This document shows, one piece after another, positions 48,201 through 59,263 of a stretch of DNA of 64,000 bases. Positions within the stretch are counted from its first letter, which is position 1. Each line of letters begins with the position of its first letter. Position numbers and translations under genes: made by a program. The notes below the pieces were generated by a model. It was not told where the DNA came from and did no database searches. It saw only the letters and a program-made list of their open reading frames with translations. This stretch comes from Turnera subulata. Taxonomy: Eukaryota; Streptophyta; Magnoliopsida; Malpighiales; Passifloraceae. Location of the stretch: assembly GCA_028386065.3 (NCBI GenBank), contig MK814806.1:132798-196797 (forward strand), in the 5' to 3' direction.

Positions 48201-48578
48201 CTATGGAGCTACTTGCTTCTCTAGGTCTTTTACAAGTTTTTGGACGTTTTTTACGTGAGGAAAGAGTTCCGCGCATGCCTGTTCTATCTGCATCACCGCC
48301 GAGCTGATCTTCTTCAGTGAGACGTTCAGCTGCGTCAGCGTCTGCTGTGGAGTGCTGCTTTCAGCCGTTGCCTTGCCCTTCCTATCCTCAGCCTTCTTGT
48401 TGCCACGCTTCTTTCGTTGTCTTAGGGAGACGACCATGTGTTCCTTCAGGCCGATGATGTTGGTTTTGAACCGCTTCTTGGGAGGTTCTTCATCGGAGCT
48501 TGTCGGGAAAGCAGTACCACCAATGTAGCTGTTGTTCTCGGAGTCAGAGGTAGTTCGAGAACGGATTGGAGAGTCCAT
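48201..48578 (-). CDS. Antisense ORF in retrotransposon 3' region: small basic, coiled-coil protein
   Basis: A 125-codon frame, opposite in strand to its host element A. Visible: an N-terminal Ser/Thr-rich segment (MDSPIRSRTTSDSENN); two basic clusters that look like a nuclear localisation signal (PPKKRFK near residues 32-38, RQRKKRGNKK near 53-62); a Gln/Thr-rich linker; and a C-terminal heptad-like stretch of about 45 residues (LNVSLKKISSAV to KLVKDLEKQV) likely to form a coiled coil. A minus-strand TATA box lies 35-42 bases upstream of the ATG and an overlapping AATAAATAAA lies 33-42 bases past the stop. Extra antisense frames between pol and the 3' LTR are known in several plant Ty3/gypsy lineages (Grande is one). 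I recognise no family, and the function is unknown. Confidence 0.6.
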   Translation of the reverse strand: MDSPIRSRTTSDSENNSYIGGTAFPTSSDEEPPKKRFKTNIIGLKEHMVVSLRQRKKRGNKKAEDRKGKATAESSTPQQTLTQLNVSLKKISSAVMQIEQACAELFPHVKNVQKLVKDLEKQVAP

Positions 48579-48612
48579 GGCTGTGTGTGAGTTTGCCAGT
48601 CAAGAGGTTCGG

Positions 48613-48620
48613 TTTTATAA
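48613..48620 (-). promoter_or_regulatory. TATA box for the antisense ORF
   Basis: TTATAAAA on the minus strand, 35-42 bases before the ATG at 48578. Initiation about 30 bases downstream would leave a 5' leader of only about 10 nucleotides. Confidence 0.5.
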
Positions 48621-49089
48621 GCGGACAAGATGTCGCTTAAGGGTATAAGCGGTATCTCGCATTGAGTTTGGACACCTGGCAGAGTGTGCCAGAAGCTTAT
48701 CGTGGTAGGACCCACGGATAAGACGGAATTTCGAGAACGAAATTCTTTTTAAGGTGGGTAGACTGTAACAGCCTGGGTAAAAATTTAGATTTTTACCGGG
48801 ACTGTAAAAGTCTTTCTACAGTGATTTACCGGAAGAATTAATCTTGGGTAATTAATTCAAGGTAAATCGAGCATCGTTTTTCGAAACCGAGGCTTTTCCC
48901 GCGCTCGAGAATTTTCCGTGGATTTTTCGGGCCTAAGTCGGTATTTTTCGGGTCCCGGAATTTTCGAAAAAATCACACCGGAAAATAACTAAGGGGGTAT
49001 GAGTTATTTTCTGGTCCGGACCGGACTCGCTTCATAATTCAGACAAGCTGCATTATTGAAGTTCACACGCCGCACAGTATTTTACGACT

Positions 49090-49097
49090 TATAAAAA
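49090..49097 (+). promoter_or_regulatory. TATA box of LTR A
   Basis: TATAAAAA, about 327 bp into the LTR and just before the GA-rich tract. If used, the transcribed LTR leader is about 2.6 kb. Confidence 0.55.
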
Positions 49098-49362
49098 GAG
49101 AGCAGGAGAGGGAAGAGAGGAAGAGGAGAAGAAAAAGAAAAAGAGAGAAAAGAAAAAAAAAAGAGAGAGGAAAAAAATAAAAGAAAAAGGAAATAAAAAA
49201 GAAAAGAAAAGAAATAAAAAAACTGAAAAATAAAAAAAACAGAGAGGGAGGAAAGAAAAAAAAAAGAAAGAAAAAAGAGGAAAATCGGAAAATAGGAAAA
49301 AAAAAGAAGGAAAAAGAAGAAAATAGAAAAAAAGAAAAGAAAGAAAAAAAGGAAGAAAACCT
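49098..49362 (+). repeat. GA-rich low-complexity tract in LTR A
   Basis: About 265 bases, almost purely A and G on the plus strand, directly downstream of the LTR TATA box. Equivalent purine/pyrimidine tracts occur in LTR D (39590-39840) and LTR E (52735-53045) at the same relative place. Confidence 0.9.
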
Positions 49363-50530
49363 GGGAACAGTGCGTCACCTCCTCCTCCTTCCCGTCACTG
49401 TGCACGCCGGACGGATCGGCGCCGCTGCTCGACTCACCACCGACGCTGTCAGGATCGCCGCGCCGTCGCGACCTCAACGGCGCTGCCTCCGATCGATTCT
49501 GCCGCCTGACGCGCCGCTGAGGGCCGTTGACCCGCGAGCAGAACCCGACGGATCCACCTTCCTCGTGCCTGGCGCCTCTCGCCAACGACGCCGCGCCTCC
49601 TTTCCGCCGCCCTCGCGCCGCTGCTGTGCTCGCTCATCCTTCCCTTGCGTTGTCGCGCCGTCGCTGTCGTCGCCGTCGCGCTGAACCCGCTAAGGTAAGA
49701 TCTTGGGTTGCGACGACCCGTTTCTTTCGGGCGGGTCGCGAACTGAGGCCTGGGTTGGGCCGGATGGGTGTTGGGCCGGGTCTGGGCGTGGGCTGGCTGT
49801 GCTGCTGGGCTCTGCACGGGCCTGGGCTTGCACTGTGCAGGGTTTGGGCTGGCATTGTTCATGGCCCAGTCCAGTTAAAAAATAATAATAATAATATATA
49901 TATATTTATTTATTTTCTAGAATAAAATCAGTTTTGGAAAAATATATATATTATTTTGAGAAAAATATAAAAGGTTTTAATTATAGTGTTTTGGAATATA
50001 TATAAATATATATATATAGATTCCTTGAAAATTAAAATAACTATGTTTTGTTGTGAAAAATTAATATTATGTTTATTTGGAAAAGATATATATTATGAAA
50101 ATAATTTCTGGAAATTTAATATATATATATTATTTTCCCTGGAAAATTATGGTTGTGGAAATATATATATATATATATGTACTTTAAAAATTAAAGGTAA
50201 TTATATTTTGTGTTGGAAAATATTATTATATATATTTAGAAAAAGATAAATATTATATATATTTTCTGGAAATTATAAATACATTATTATTTTTCTGAGA
50301 AATTATGGTGATTATATTTTGGGAAAAGTATAATTAATTTATGAAAATATTTTGAAAAGAATTTTAATTAAAGTATGTACCGAAATGATATTCGGATATA
50401 CGTATGGTATAATATTTTCGGTAAAAGTTGATAATAAAGGATATGAACCGGGATGGGATTATTTCGCAGTTTTGGCATCATAGCTTACCGATTATGTGCA
50501 TTTATGTGTATATATTGTTTTGTTGTATAG

Positions 50531-50606
50531 GTTCGGATATCGGGCAGTTTCCCGAGGAGCCGGCTTGGGACCGGTCATTGTCTTCCGAGTTGAGTAATCG
50601 GCCAAG
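50531..50606 (+). other. Putative spliced exon in LTR A
   Basis: Preceded by TTTTGTTGTATAG and followed by AAG/GTGAGG. The frame without stops reads SDIGQFPEEPAWD. Counterparts with the same borders are at 63871-63949 (LTR B), 23255-23333 (LTR C, minus), 37213-37255 (LTR D, minus) and 47541-47583 (LTR E, minus). Confidence 0.45.
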
Positions 50607-50699
50607 GTGAGGATGGATTTCCTTTGATATGTACCTATATTACTCGGTTGTTGTGTTTGATGATTGTTGCACTGTTGAGTGTTGCATTTGCTGTGGTTT

Positions 50700-51120
50700 G
50701 ATTCGGGATGTTTATCCTAGTGCCTTGATTGATTTTGGGATGTTTATCCCCATGATTTGATTTTGGGATGTTTATCCCTGAGCATTGAGTTTTGGAATGT
50801 TTATCCCTGTGTCTTTTGGGTATAAAGTATAACGGAATAAATAATAAATGTGATAAGGATGTCGATCCTTGGTATTGGATAGGGATGTCTATCCCGGTAT
50901 TTTGGTTAGGGATGTTGATCCCTGTGATTTGATTTTGATGATGATAATATAATTGTCACGTGGTAAGTAGTGGTACGACTCGATAGTTTAAGACTGTTTC
51001 GTGGTGGCCTTGACCTGGGTTACTTGTGATAAGCATGTCTATGCTTGGGATGTCTATCCCGTGATTATTTTTGGGATGTCTATCCTTGGGTTCGTATTTT
51101 TGGGATGTCGATCCCTGGGT
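50700..51120 (+). repeat. Array of GGGATGTNNATCCC inverted motifs in LTR A
   Basis: At least ten copies of a small interrupted palindrome (GGGATGTTTATCCC, GGGATGTCTATCCC, GGGATGTCGATCCC) in three sub-clusters, spaced about 28-30 bp within clusters. The same motif is found at 22915-22985, 36724-36835 and 47085-47160, in each case between the putative second and third exons. Confidence 0.85.
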
Positions 51121-53888
51121 TCTCTTGGATTTGGTCTGGCACCCGGAATATGTTGATAACCAGGTCTGACCCCTAGCTTATTCGTGACAGGGTCTGAAAA
51201 GATAAAATTGGAAATTGGAATTTTATTTGAGTCTTTTTGGTCTTGGACCGGTTTTGGGTCGAGTCTTTTGGTTTGGTGTATTTTGGCGGTTTTTCCTTGT
51301 TTTTGATCTTGAGTAATCATAGTGTTGCATATTGATTGTCTATCCTTTGTCGGTGAGCACTTCAGACTCACCCCTCACCTGCGGGCTTTCATCCCGTAGG
51401 ATGGATTATTTGTGATACAGGTTTGGTGCATTCCAGACAGGCTGCGGCGTTATCCCTTGGACAGGGCTCGGATCCATAGTTTGCATCAGTGTCGCATACA
51501 GTGTTTTGTGAGTTATTAAGTCTTCCGCTGTGCATTATTTTTGTTATTGTTGGGCCTTGGGCCGGCCGTGATATTTTGCTATTGTTGGGCTGAGGGGCCA
51601 GATTTATGAGATTTATATTTTGGGCTTTTGAGCCAGTTTTCTATTGTTTACATTGTATGCTGGGCTTAGTTTGGTTGGGTCGTCACAGTTCCGGCACGTG
51701 TTTACTGTGTACGGTAAATACGGGTCGGGGCGTTTCAGTTATTATTAATTAACTTAATTAACCGTTTAATTTAATCGTCGTTAAAGTCCGAGTCCGTTTA
51801 GTATCATTCGGGTTCGATTTATGATGCATAAGGGTCCAAGGCTCGGGTTTTACCCAAAGTTCAATTTCCGGGCTCGCCGAAAAATTCCCAAGACACTGAA
51901 AACTCGCCGGAATCCGGCGGTTACTGTTCACGCAGTCCAAAAACTTCACTTCTCTGCTACTGTTCATGCTTACTCCAACCATCAACAACACCAAAACGAC
52001 AACCAACACATAGTTCATCATCAACATATCATTCCCGAGAGCAGCATCTCCACTGCCTTTTGAAGCTTGCCGTAATCAACATCACAACAACTACCATCGC
52101 CCATCCCCATCATCAACCCGTCACCGATCCAACGATTCAAGCAAAGATGCGATTAGTCATCTCTCAAAGAAGGTGAAGACGGAAGGGAAAGGAAGGGGAA
52201 AACGCAGGGCGATGGCTTACCCTCATGAGGAGATCGGCGGTTGTGAAGAAAGGAAGAGAGGGAGAAGATGTGGGTCAGCGTCTCGTCTCGGCGTGGTGGT
52301 GGCAATCCAAGGCGGCACTCACGAGCACAGAGGAGAAGAGAGGCCTCGATTGCTGCAGCGGTGCCACTGGGTGCGACCGTCCACTGGTGGCAGAGGAACG
52401 GCGGCGAGGAGGTTGCAGGGGCGGCTGCGAGCAGCAGCGGTCGGCGCTACACGAGGCTGAGGCAACGAGGAAGAAGAGACAGCAGCGACGGCTTTGGGTG
52501 GAAGCAACAGATCGGGAACGGCAGGGGCGACAGATCGAGGGAATCAAGACGAGGAGAGGAGCCGGAAGAGAGAAGGAGCAAGTGACCCTACTCCTTGGTT
52601 GTCCCGCCCCGGCGACCACTACCAGAGGCGGGAATGGGTGGAGGAAAATGAAGAAGGAACAGATGGAGGTCAGCTGGTGGCGGTCGGGTCAGTGGTTCAC
52701 GGGTGGTTGGTGGTGGCTCGGTGGAGAGGAGGAAAGAGGGCAGAGGAAGGGGATGGGTGTAAGAAAATCGGGAGAGGAGAAGAGAAGATAAAGAGGAGGA
52801 AGGAGGAAGGAGACAAGGATGACACAGGGAAGAAGAGTCACGAGAAAGAGAGGCAGGAGAAAATGATGCGAAAGGAACAAGAAGAAAAAAGGAAGGGGCC
52901 GGCGTGTGGAAAAATAGGGGTGAAAAGAAAGAAAAAGAAATAGAGGTGGGGGTAGGGCGGCGGAAGAAAAACCAGGAGAGAGGGGAAAAAGAAAGAAAAG
53001 AAAAGAGAAAATAAAGGAAAGGAAAGAAAAGGAAATAAGAGTGGCCACGTGGCAAGCCACGGTTGGCCGGTCCAGATTTTTATGTCTGAATAACGGAATC
53101 GCAGGGGTACTCTCGTCTTTCCGTCCCGAGTCCGAAAATACAACTTAAGCTCGGAAAATCCGATTGATGCCCCTAAGCGTTGTCCTAGTCTTGGAATTGA
53201 AAACCGAGGCTCGGTTAGTTGTAAAGGAGGCTCGAAAATCCAGAGTAACCTTCAGAATTAAATTCTGAGGCTCGGTTATTCCCGAAAAAACCCTCGGTAA
53301 AACTCGGTCCGATAGAATTCATAGAATTACGACATTTAAATTTCTTTTTAAATTATAATTAGTAATATATGTGTAACTTACATATCCGGCCAAAATATTT
53401 GTAAGTGTTTTATTATTTTTGTTAATTTGGAAAATAATAATAATAATGGTAACAACAATAACAATAATAATAGTAATTTTGAGTATAGTAAAAATAATAG
53501 TGAAAATAATGAAAATTAACTCGGATCGGTAAAATTCTTGATTAACCGCGATAAAATTTTATTAACCACCGCAAAAGTCAAAACAGCTTGGTAAAAATCA
53601 CGAAAATTTTACCCGGGTCGTTACATTGTTATCTCTATACTAAAAATAATTCTTTTGTATTTGAATAAAATAAAAAAAAATTTTATAAATTAATTACTAT
53701 ACCAGATCCATTTTTATTATTATTAAATTATTGTTTGATTATGGGAAGTTTATGCAAACCATCATTACACCATTGGTTTTCTCTATAGAGTTCTTCTCTG
53801 AACTACCATGACCATCATTATCTAATTGGTTTTCTCTATAGAGTTCTTCTCTCTATATCATTATATCATTAAAAGACCACCAACTTTC

Positions 53889-54075
53889 CCAATTGAGGTT
53901 GATTCAAGTGGTACGAGACTGGTTCCGCTTAAGCGAGGTCTCAGGTTCGAGTCCTCGTGTACGCAAAAAACCTCATTTGGGAGACTCACCCACTATTACC
54001 TAGATGTGTCACCTGAGTCGAGCTGAATTTAGTCTGGTACCTTTGATGTCCTCCAGTGGGAAGCCAAGAAAAAAA
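53889..54075 (+). mobile_element. tRNA-derived SINE, copy 2
   Basis: An A-box-like GTTGATTCAAGTGG and a B box GGTTCGAGTCC (53944-53954), followed by the conserved body GGGAGACTCACCCAC, TCACCTGAGTCGAG and TTTAGTCTGGTACC. It ends in an A-rich tail. The 13-bp duplication ACCACC(A/G)ACTTTC lies at 53876-53888 and 54076-54088 with one mismatch. Same family as 44005-44202. Confidence 0.9.
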
Positions 54076-54088
54076 ACCACCGACTTTC

Positions 54089-55068
54089 GATAAGACGGGC
54101 TTGGTTGTTTTGGGTTTCGGATTTATAGGTTATCATTTACTTCATTACAATTCTAAAATCCAATCCAGCCCGGCAGGGCCTTAGGATTTTGTGATTGGAC
54201 CAGACCAATTTGGTTTGCGAGTCTCCTTGGGCTTGGTTGCGGGCTATATATGGGCCCATCAAGCACAAATAGCTTTCTTCTAGTTTAGTGGCATACTAGC
54301 ATGATTGATTTTTTTTTTCCAAGGTTCCAAAACTTAGTGGTAAGTGGTAACAGATGGTAGATTTAGCATTCCTTATCTAAGATTAGTGTTAAAACTCTTC
54401 TGATGTTGGATCTTGCTAACATCAGTTTCAAGATAAGGATTAATTGAGCTAGCTTGGCCGGCCCAACTGCATTTGAAGAAACTGCCTAGCTTGTTGCGTG
54501 TACTTAACTTTGTTGCATTTGCTTTACAGGAAAATAATTATCATTATCATTAAATAAGAAGGAGCATCACCAAATACGAGTCCTTTTTGTCCTTACTTAG
54601 GGACGGGAAAACACAATTCCTTTTGGGATATCTTTAGTTTTTCCAGGCAGCTCTTCTTTGCACAGTTGGTTTTACCTGGCAGAATAATTATGCTTCCAAA
54701 AATATTCAATTCCCGGAAGGCAAGTCGAACAAAGTATGCCCATGTTCCCAAATATGAGTTAATACATGAATGTAACTTTGTCACATATGTCACACAGAAG
54801 GGGAAGCTAATGATGGATCAAGTCGTAAGTTCTTACTCGTATGTTCATCAACCAGAAACATTTGTCTGATTGATATATTGCAGTATATTAAAAACAATTG
54901 ACCCATGTCCGACAAGACACAGAGCCAGTTCAACCAAACCAGTCAATTTTTAAGGCCACTGATATTACCAAGTTCCAACAATTCCGTTTCAATAGAGTTT
55001 AGCATTACACAAATGCTGGCAATTAACAGTTACCAAGCACCAGCAGCACCTAGAGGGTGGACTTCACT
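54089..55068. other. Region downstream of SCE1, no gene recognised
   Basis: Contains the 3' untranslated region of SCE1 (probably from 55068 down to about 54880-54950) and non-coding DNA. Short frames at 54593-54869 on either strand show no motif. It joins the SINE at its left edge. Confidence 0.5.
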
Positions 55069-58000
55069 TTAGACAAGAGGAGGGTATTGCTTGGCTTGCA
55101 GGCGAACCCTTTTCTTGTATTCTGCAGCATCCTGAATCAATTCAAGTCTATACAGATTAGAACATGAACAATGACAAGTTTCAGAGAGAAAAGCCAGAGT
55201 CCATACTTGGCTGATTTCTTCATAAAACTCAAAGACATATTTGACCTCTGAACATCTCCACAAACACAGTAATACAAGGGCCGCTTACTAGGACATTTAA
55301 AGCATATGAACCATCTTTTTTCACCCAAGTTCATGTAATTTTATAATCAGTATTAAGAAACCATAATCAATACTACCAAAAGTGATATAAGCAAGCCGCA
55401 GTCAGAAAAAGCTTTCCCAGCGATTCATACATCATCCACATACATCTTTTGGCATGGAGCCTCTTCCCAATGTTTCAGTTAAATTGAACTTTTAGGGTTT
55501 TATCATGTTGCTTCTTTAGGGGGCAACAGTCTTCCATATGCTAACAAATACTCTCCAATCAATTTAATACCCAAAGAGATAGCATAAAAATTTTCCAAGG
55601 TCACATACCTGAATAAAAAGATGATAACCCTCAGTTTGTGCTGGATCAGCAGGATTTGGCTGGTCCAGCAAGTCCTGGATGCCAACAAGAATTTGCTTCA
55701 CTGTGATGGCTGGTCTCCACCCCTACATCACAGGGATGCTCAGTAGTACCAAGGAAAATTCACACCACAATCCTCAAAAGTAGAAAAACATACATGATAT
55801 GCAAACCAAGGTTACTTACACTGTCCTCATTAAGGATTGACAGGCAAACAGTTCCAGAAGGGTAGACATTGGGGTGGAAGAAACCTTGCGGAAATTTGCA
55901 TTTGGGTGGTTTACTTGGATAATCTTCACTAAAGTGCAGAGTAAGCGGAAAGTAACCACCCTCCCAATCAGTCTACAAAAATGATAATAATGGATCAATA
56001 AATTATGCAGTCAATCCTATCCAAGTTTTGCAAGTAAACATGGAAGCAGGTAAAGTTTAATAAAAGGTTTACATATCTTCATGGTCAACTAATCATTCCT
56101 CCTGATTACTTAAAACCTTCACAAAGGCATAAAGAGGCATCATGAAATACAAACTATACATGCCAAAGAGCGATTAAGTTCACCGTAGGCTCACCGAAAA
56201 TATAAATAATATGATGAATACATAATACACTGCAAGCCACAAATAATTACAAGTAAAACAATCAGAAGGATAACCCATGGTTTAATCTCAACTTTCCTAT
56301 AAACAAGAATTTCCTGAAGTGCAACAAGGAAATACAACTATAGCAGAAAAATGAATCTTACAACTGTCATGCTTTACTCTTTAAAAAATGCAAAGCATAA
56401 GATAATTAAAGAGCATGAAAATTACAAAATCAATTGACATTTCACAAAGGATAAACGTTTGAACCAGAACTTCCAACTTTATTTCAGACAACTAAAACAT
56501 AGTTGGTGCGAAAGAATCAAACATTCCCTGGGAAAAATGTGACGCTAAGATGCCCTCCAAAGTTATAAATCAGCTGTAAAACTCATTGGACAATTCAAAA
56601 ACAAACGAGCTGTATAATCTTCAAATTGAAGTCATTAGCAGTTTAGTACAACTTCCAATCCACAAAAATAATCAAGCCAATACCGGTCATGTAATATGTC
56701 AAACAAATAGAAATAGTGTTGATCATCTACTGTACCACAATCAAAGTCAAAATATAGCATCATGAAGACTCAGGCAACATGAATACATAATATATAGCTA
56801 ATCCAGGCTTGTCTTGCTTAGGCATAAAGGTGTTCAAAACATATCAGAGACCTGAAACAGAATGGATTGAACCTAAAGAATAAAAAAGCAGGAAATTAAA
56901 AAAAAAAAAAAGAGTACACGGCCAAACACCTGTAGGTAGCCATAACAGAGTCCAACCAATTTAGACACTGACAAAGACCTTTCACAAGAAGAATTGAAAT
57001 GAGCAGGAACAAGGATGGAAAGAGAATAATAAACAAGAACAGCATAACCTAAAGTAGAAAATAAGTGACTGAATATACAGGAAGTGTTCTTGCATATCTA
57101 CAAGAAAAAAGTATAAATTGAATAGACAAACTACCTATTTTTCTAGGGGAAAAGTTTTATGTACAAAGAAAAAAATACCGCAAAATCAAAGTATGGAAGG
57201 GCAAAGAATGACAGAACAGAAACTCCCTAAGCTACCCAAGTGTGTGCAAATTTGGTCTCTGAGGGAGCTAAATGACCCTACAAATGTGTCATCCACAAAG
57301 CAAAAGCAATAAAGATAATGAACCTCATTGTTAATATTCACAGTTGCTAGGGAGAAGAACAAAAGAATAACCTATGGAGCAAATGCTCCATGCTTGAACC
57401 TAAACTTAAACATGGTGAAAAAAAATTACATGCCATACAGATACCATGTTGGTTCCAGATGAAATGTAGCATGCAAATCAGCAATAAAATTTCAAGTCCA
57501 ACAAAGGAAACATGATTGTAACCTCTAAGGCCTATAATTGTTCTTGTTTTTACTTCTTGGTGACCAAAGAGAAGAACTGAAGCCCATCAATAGATAGTGT
57601 CTACTGTGCCCAATTACTTCACCGAGAAGCAAAAAACCATCAAAGAGACAACTTATTACAAGTAACTAGTTCGATCAAATTCCTGATACACTACAATACT
57701 CCCAACACAGCCAATGGAATTCCCATCTCCTCTACTCAGCATTCCTCATATCACCAACGCAATCCAGAATGATCTTCCCATGCATAAAATCCGATGTAGA
57801 GACAGAACTCGGAATGAACAACAACAGTCTAACATTAAAACTGAAGGCAGTGCCTTTCACCAAATACATACTGAATTATATAACACGGCCCTAAGAACCA
57901 TCAAAATGTGTAAAGAAGCAAACCAACCTGTTCTCAAAAAGAAAATAAAAGCAAGAATAACAAACCCAATAATCTATCACACAAAAGAACAGATAGAAGA

Positions 58001-58435
58001 GTTCTAACACTTGAGACACAGTCAAGTTCATAATTGAGGCAGTAATACTTACACCAGCTTTTCCAGGGATAGTGCAATGCCACACCATCAAATTCACCGT
58101 CCCATCAGCTAACGTCTCTGGTTTTGCCACAAAACCCTAAATTGACCGAAACCCACAATCAAAAAGAGAAAACCACCACAAAACTATAAACACACACACA
58201 GAAACCGAAATTAAAAAAAAAAAAAAACAAAGGCATAAAACAAACGATACAGCGAAAATCCAAAACAACAAACAGAAAAACAACACAGACCCAGAAGAAA
58301 CGAGACACCGACACACACACACATGCACACACAAATAGAGAGAAAGTGACAGTAAGAATAACGCACATGAGGGTGGTTCTTCCGCCAAGCCTTACGCTCC
58401 TCGGCGAGCCGACCACGCGCGATGCCTCCCGACAT
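55069..58435 (-). CDS. SCE1: SUMO-conjugating enzyme E2 (SCE1/UBC9), five exons
   Basis: The E2 enzyme that accepts SUMO from the SAE1-SAE2 activating enzyme as a thioester and passes it to lysines of target proteins, mainly in the nucleus. Coding exons (minus strand): 58435-58367, 58136-58053, 55972-55820, 55722-55609 and 55131-55069, of 23, 28, 51, 38 and 20 codons. All junctions are phase 0 with GT-AG borders. The 160-residue product has the family's usual length. It starts [20 protein letters not shown], has the [15 protein letters not shown] catalytic site with Cys94, carries the UBC9 basic N-terminus and [12 protein letters not shown], and ends [10 protein letters not shown]. No damage is seen. 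Introns are 230, 2080, 97 and 477 bp; the large second intron holds no recognisable gene. It stands alone among repeats and is the only intact host gene here. Confidence 0.97.
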
Positions 58436-58547
58436 TGCTCGATTCCACTCTGCGTCTACCGCTTCACTGTCCTTGTGTTGATCCCTAGGAGGTAGGGGGC
58501 GCTGTTTTCTCTCGCTTTTGATTTTCCTCTGATTTCTTCAGTCTCTC

Positions 58548-58555
58548 TTATATAA
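58548..58555 (-). promoter_or_regulatory. TATA box of SCE1
   Basis: TTATATAA on the minus strand about 113 bases upstream of the ATG, followed by a pyrimidine/GA-rich leader. Transcription would start near 58520, giving a 5' leader of about 85 nucleotides. Confidence 0.65.
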
Positions 58556-59263
58556 CACACAACAACCGCTTTCGAAAAAATGAAAAGGAAGGGGTTTTGT
58601 TTATGTAAAGAGCGGAAGGAAAAAAGTTGGGAAATTTCTTTCGCGGAAGACGGAGAGTTTTATTCTTCCGAAGATGCCCCTACAGGTGACGCCCAATGTG
58701 ACCTTGCTGCCGTTTTTCGGGGTCCCTATTTGGTAAAATGGGGTTGGTGGGCCAAGCGGGAGATGCAATTGGCCAATAAGGCATGGGCTTATAATTTTTG
58801 GATCTTTTACTTTACTTATTATCAAATAAGGATTTGAGAAACCAAAAAAAAAGTCAAAAAAAAGAATTTCGGGGTTATTGTATATTGGCGTAAGATCCAC
58901 GCCACTATGCCACCAGGGTAAAGGTAGGTACCGTCACGTGAACAATTCTATTTCCTTCTTTTTCAAGTGTGAACGCACCCCTTAAAAAAAAGATAGGTGA
59001 CCTCAGCATCCGCAATAAGTTTTTACATTAAGTATGTACCCAGGATTATTAATCAGACCAATAATTATGGATCAAAAAGATAAAACCAATGATAATAGAT
59101 ATATATATAACTCATAATCCAACGCAATAATGCGATAATTAGTACTAGTACAAGAGACTTGACCTGATGGTTTTTTTTTCCAGTGATATGACTTACGAGG
59201 GGACTTGACCAGATGTTGGCCCACTTAGTAGCATGGGTTTATGAAGTTTATGAATTTTTATAA
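58556..59263. other. SCE1 upstream region
   Basis: Likely promoter DNA of SCE1. A palindromic G-box core CACGTG lies at 58935-58940 (TCACGTGA context), about 390 bp above the TATA box. No upstream gene was recognised; frames at 58580-58900 lack motifs. Confidence 0.45.

Larger units (their letters stand above)
47587..48763 (+). mobile_element. 3' internal region of truncated element A
   Basis: Plus-strand element tail that ends in GAATTTCGAGAACGAAATTC (about 48726-48745) and a G-rich run before the LTR start. The 5' side is cut at 47587 by a deletion that also removed part of LTR E. Its only reading frame of note is antisense (48201-48578). Confidence 0.8.
48764..51737 (+). mobile_element. 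3' LTR of element A (2.97 kb)
   Basis: Starts TGTAACAGCC after the polypurine tract and ends GGGGCGTTTCA. Internal landmarks are a TATA box (49090-49097), a ~260-bp GA-rich tract, a GC-rich leader (49370-49690), donor AAG/GTAAGA at 49694/49695, a 76-nt putative exon (50531-50606), the GGGAT...ATCCC array and an acceptor at 51420. It is the same family as element C and LTR B. Confidence 0.9.
44999..53626 (-). mobile_element. Solo LTR E with nested insertions
   Basis: Family TGTAACGACCC, same as element D. Plus-strand ends are TGAAACATTCCGACC at 44999 and GGGTCGTTACA at 53626, with a 5-bp duplication TTGTT on both sides (44994-44998, 53627-53631). LTR parts present: 44999-45128, 46661-47586 and 51738-53626. 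The equivalent of about 37258-38730 in LTR D is missing, replaced by the 3' end of element A. With no internal region inside the duplication, this is a recombined solo LTR. Confidence 0.9.

Noticed and set aside
48446..48715. 89-codon minus-strand frame overlapping the antisense ORF
   Set aside because: Different frame, begins upstream of the TATA box and shows no basic or coiled-coil pattern; probably a shadow.
49370..49684. 104-codon Arg-rich frame in the LTR A leader
   Set aside because: GC-rich composition artefact; not conserved in sequence with LTR B at the same place.
52173..53143. Multiple long frames on both strands in LTR E
   Set aside because: Same purine/GC-rich LTR leader as in D; frames are compositional and not conserved.
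57714..58007. 97-codon plus-strand frame
   Set aside because: Lies in the second intron of SCE1 and has no recognisable motif.
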